Positions 33,840-34,896 of a stretch of DNA of 34,896 bases are shown here, one piece after another (the first letter of the stretch is position 1; every line of letters starts with the position of its first letter). A model generated the notes under the pieces. It made no database searches and had not been told where the DNA came from. It was given only the letters and a program-made list of their open reading frames with translations. This DNA is from Gonium pectorale (lineage: Eukaryota; Chlorophyta; Chlorophyceae; Chlamydomonadales; Volvocaceae). Location of the stretch: contig LSYV01000019.1 in the NCBI GenBank assembly GCA_001584585.1, positions 199,644 through 234,539 of the forward strand, read 5' to 3'. The translations under genes were made by a program, and so were the position numbers.

Positions 33840-34685
33840 TGCAGCCTTATCTACACTGTTATGACATCGGCTAGTAGGTCCCAGGCAGCCCGCAAAGCCT
33901 ATTGCCATATAAAGGCGCCCCAGTCGGACGCGCAAAGCAGGAATATGAGCCGCACCCGCATGAACCGACCCATGCCAGGATGCGGGGAGGGCCGATGCCC
34001 GGTACCTGGCTGCCACCAACACGACAGTGGTACACACATCCTAGGCGGCTGCAGCAATCGCCTCATGAAAGGTGCCTACATCAAACGGTACAACAAAGCC
34101 GTTGCAATCATTGCCAACCACCTCTCCAAAGGGCGACATGGAGGATGCTACCGGCTGATTGATGCTGGAAAGGATGGTGAGGACGAGGAGAACGCGGGCA
34201 ACCGCATCCCCCAATGGATGTTACCGCATGTACCCCTTGCCACACGTACCAAGCTACGCCCTGACATCCTCCTTATCCCATCCATAAGGCTTGGACGCAA
34301 CGGCCAACCGGCCCCTTTTCCCCGAACAGCGAAGGAGCGCGCCGAACACACTGTCCAAATCCTAGAAATTGGGTACGCAAGTGACTGGGACCACACAGCA
34401 AAACAGCATGCCAAGCTTGCCCAACACGAACAACTCGTAACCCTTCTTCGTGATGCAGGATGGCAAGTCAGCTACACACCGGCCTCCGCCATCAGCTTGG
34501 GTAACACGGGCACCATTAGGCGCGACCTCACCACCCTCCTCCGCACACTCGGTTGCACCACCAAACAGGCGGCCACATGCTGCGATACCCTACACCAACA
34601 CGCAGTCCACACCGCACATGCCATTGTCACCCTGCGGTACGAGCTCATCGGAAGGCAGAGCTGGACCCGCTACAAACCACCCTAG
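33840..34685 (+). pseudogene. Retrotransposon C-terminal zinc finger and restriction-like endonuclease fragment, frameshifted
   Basis: The longest ATG-started part (33861) has 274 codons. Residues 46-64 form a CCHC finger, C-x4-C-x7-H-x4-C. LRPDILLIP (132-140), an ILEIGYASDWD motif (167-177) and K181/K185 fit the PD...E...K order of restriction-like endonuclease domains in R2-type and related non-LTR elements. The tail GWQVSYTPASAISLGNTGTI (200-219) is also typical of such chlorophyte elements as I know them. Upstream coding continues in another frame (33740-33874), so the copy carries a frameshift near 33865-33874 and lacks the reverse transcriptase core. It is most likely dead. Confidence 0.65.
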
Positions 34686-34831
34686 CTAACCCCAACCCGC
34701 GGGAGTGGGGCAACCCCACCGCTCCTTGCCGCGGTTTTCTCTTTCTTCTCTCCAGGGGGAAGGGCCCCTTAGGGCGTCATGGCTCTGCCATGACGTGCCT
34801 CCCGGGCCTACCTCCTTAAATTACGCCAGAG

Positions 34832-34832
34832 C

Positions 34833-34896
<64 letters not shown>
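34832..34896. repeat. (ATT)n microsatellite at the window edge
   Basis: About 21 TAT/ATT triplets run without interruption to the last base. They directly follow the retrotransposon 3' UTR, so they are best read as its 3' tail rather than an independent microsatellite. Confidence 0.95.

Larger units (their letters stand above)
33740..34896 (+). mobile_element. 5'-truncated 3' end of a non-LTR retrotransposon with (ATT)n tail
   Basis: Two overlapping frames carry retrotransposon-like protein. First, 33740-33874 in one frame includes RMAALADNPLYFRERIAAVV and ends in TAG. Then the next frame runs to TAG at 34685 with a CCHC finger and an endonuclease-like region. A 3' UTR of about 145 bp follows, then an (ATT)n tract reaching the window edge. 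5' truncation and a microsatellite tail are typical of LINE insertion. Non-LTR elements with C-terminal restriction-like endonuclease domains (for example Dualen/RandI in Chlamydomonas) are known; the clade here is not resolved. Target-site duplications cannot be checked because the right edge is cut off. Confidence 0.7.

Overview
The window looks like nuclear DNA of a volvocine or chlamydomonad green alga. The signs are GC-rich, intron-dense genes with short exons and cag acceptors, a secreted protein with a long (Ser-Pro-Lys-Pro-Pro)n wall-glycoprotein segment, the algal TGTAA poly(A) signal behind two genes, and many short dispersed repeats. This is inferred from sequence character; I could not place the species.

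Layout. Positions 1-14491 hold two head-to-tail paralogous genes on the minus strand. Each encodes a secreted papain-type (C1A) cysteine peptidase that runs into a proline-rich, extensin-like stalk. The right copy (14491 to 7331) is complete in 16 exons, about 1040 residues, and ends in five Cys-rich CGDGxC repeats. The left copy (5175 to <1) leaves the window as its proline-rich part begins. All exon junctions were derived by hand from splice sites and keep frame, and each copy keeps the oxyanion Gln and the Cys, His and Asn of the active site.

Positions 14492-21132 hold no gene I can support. They contain an assembly gap (15678-16052), organelle-style GC palindromes, hairpins and dispersed repeats. 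Positions 21133-27105 hold two tandem minus-strand paralogs of a class I SAM-dependent methyltransferase, five exons each. Their third exons are almost identical while neighbouring exons are diverged, a pattern expected from gene conversion. Divergently from the second copy, a complete nine-exon inosine triphosphate pyrophosphatase gene runs on the plus strand (27408-31828). At 33.0-33.2 kb a broken third copy of the methyltransferase gene lies on the plus strand. The right edge is the 5'-truncated, frameshifted 3' end of a non-LTR retrotransposon with a restriction-like endonuclease domain and an (ATT)n tail.

How the genes relate. The peptidases probably act outside the cell, in or on the matrix. 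ITPase cleans the nucleotide pool. The methyltransferase substrate is unknown. I see no joint pathway; the shared theme is local duplication followed by conversion or decay. I found no clearly novel defence or mobile system.
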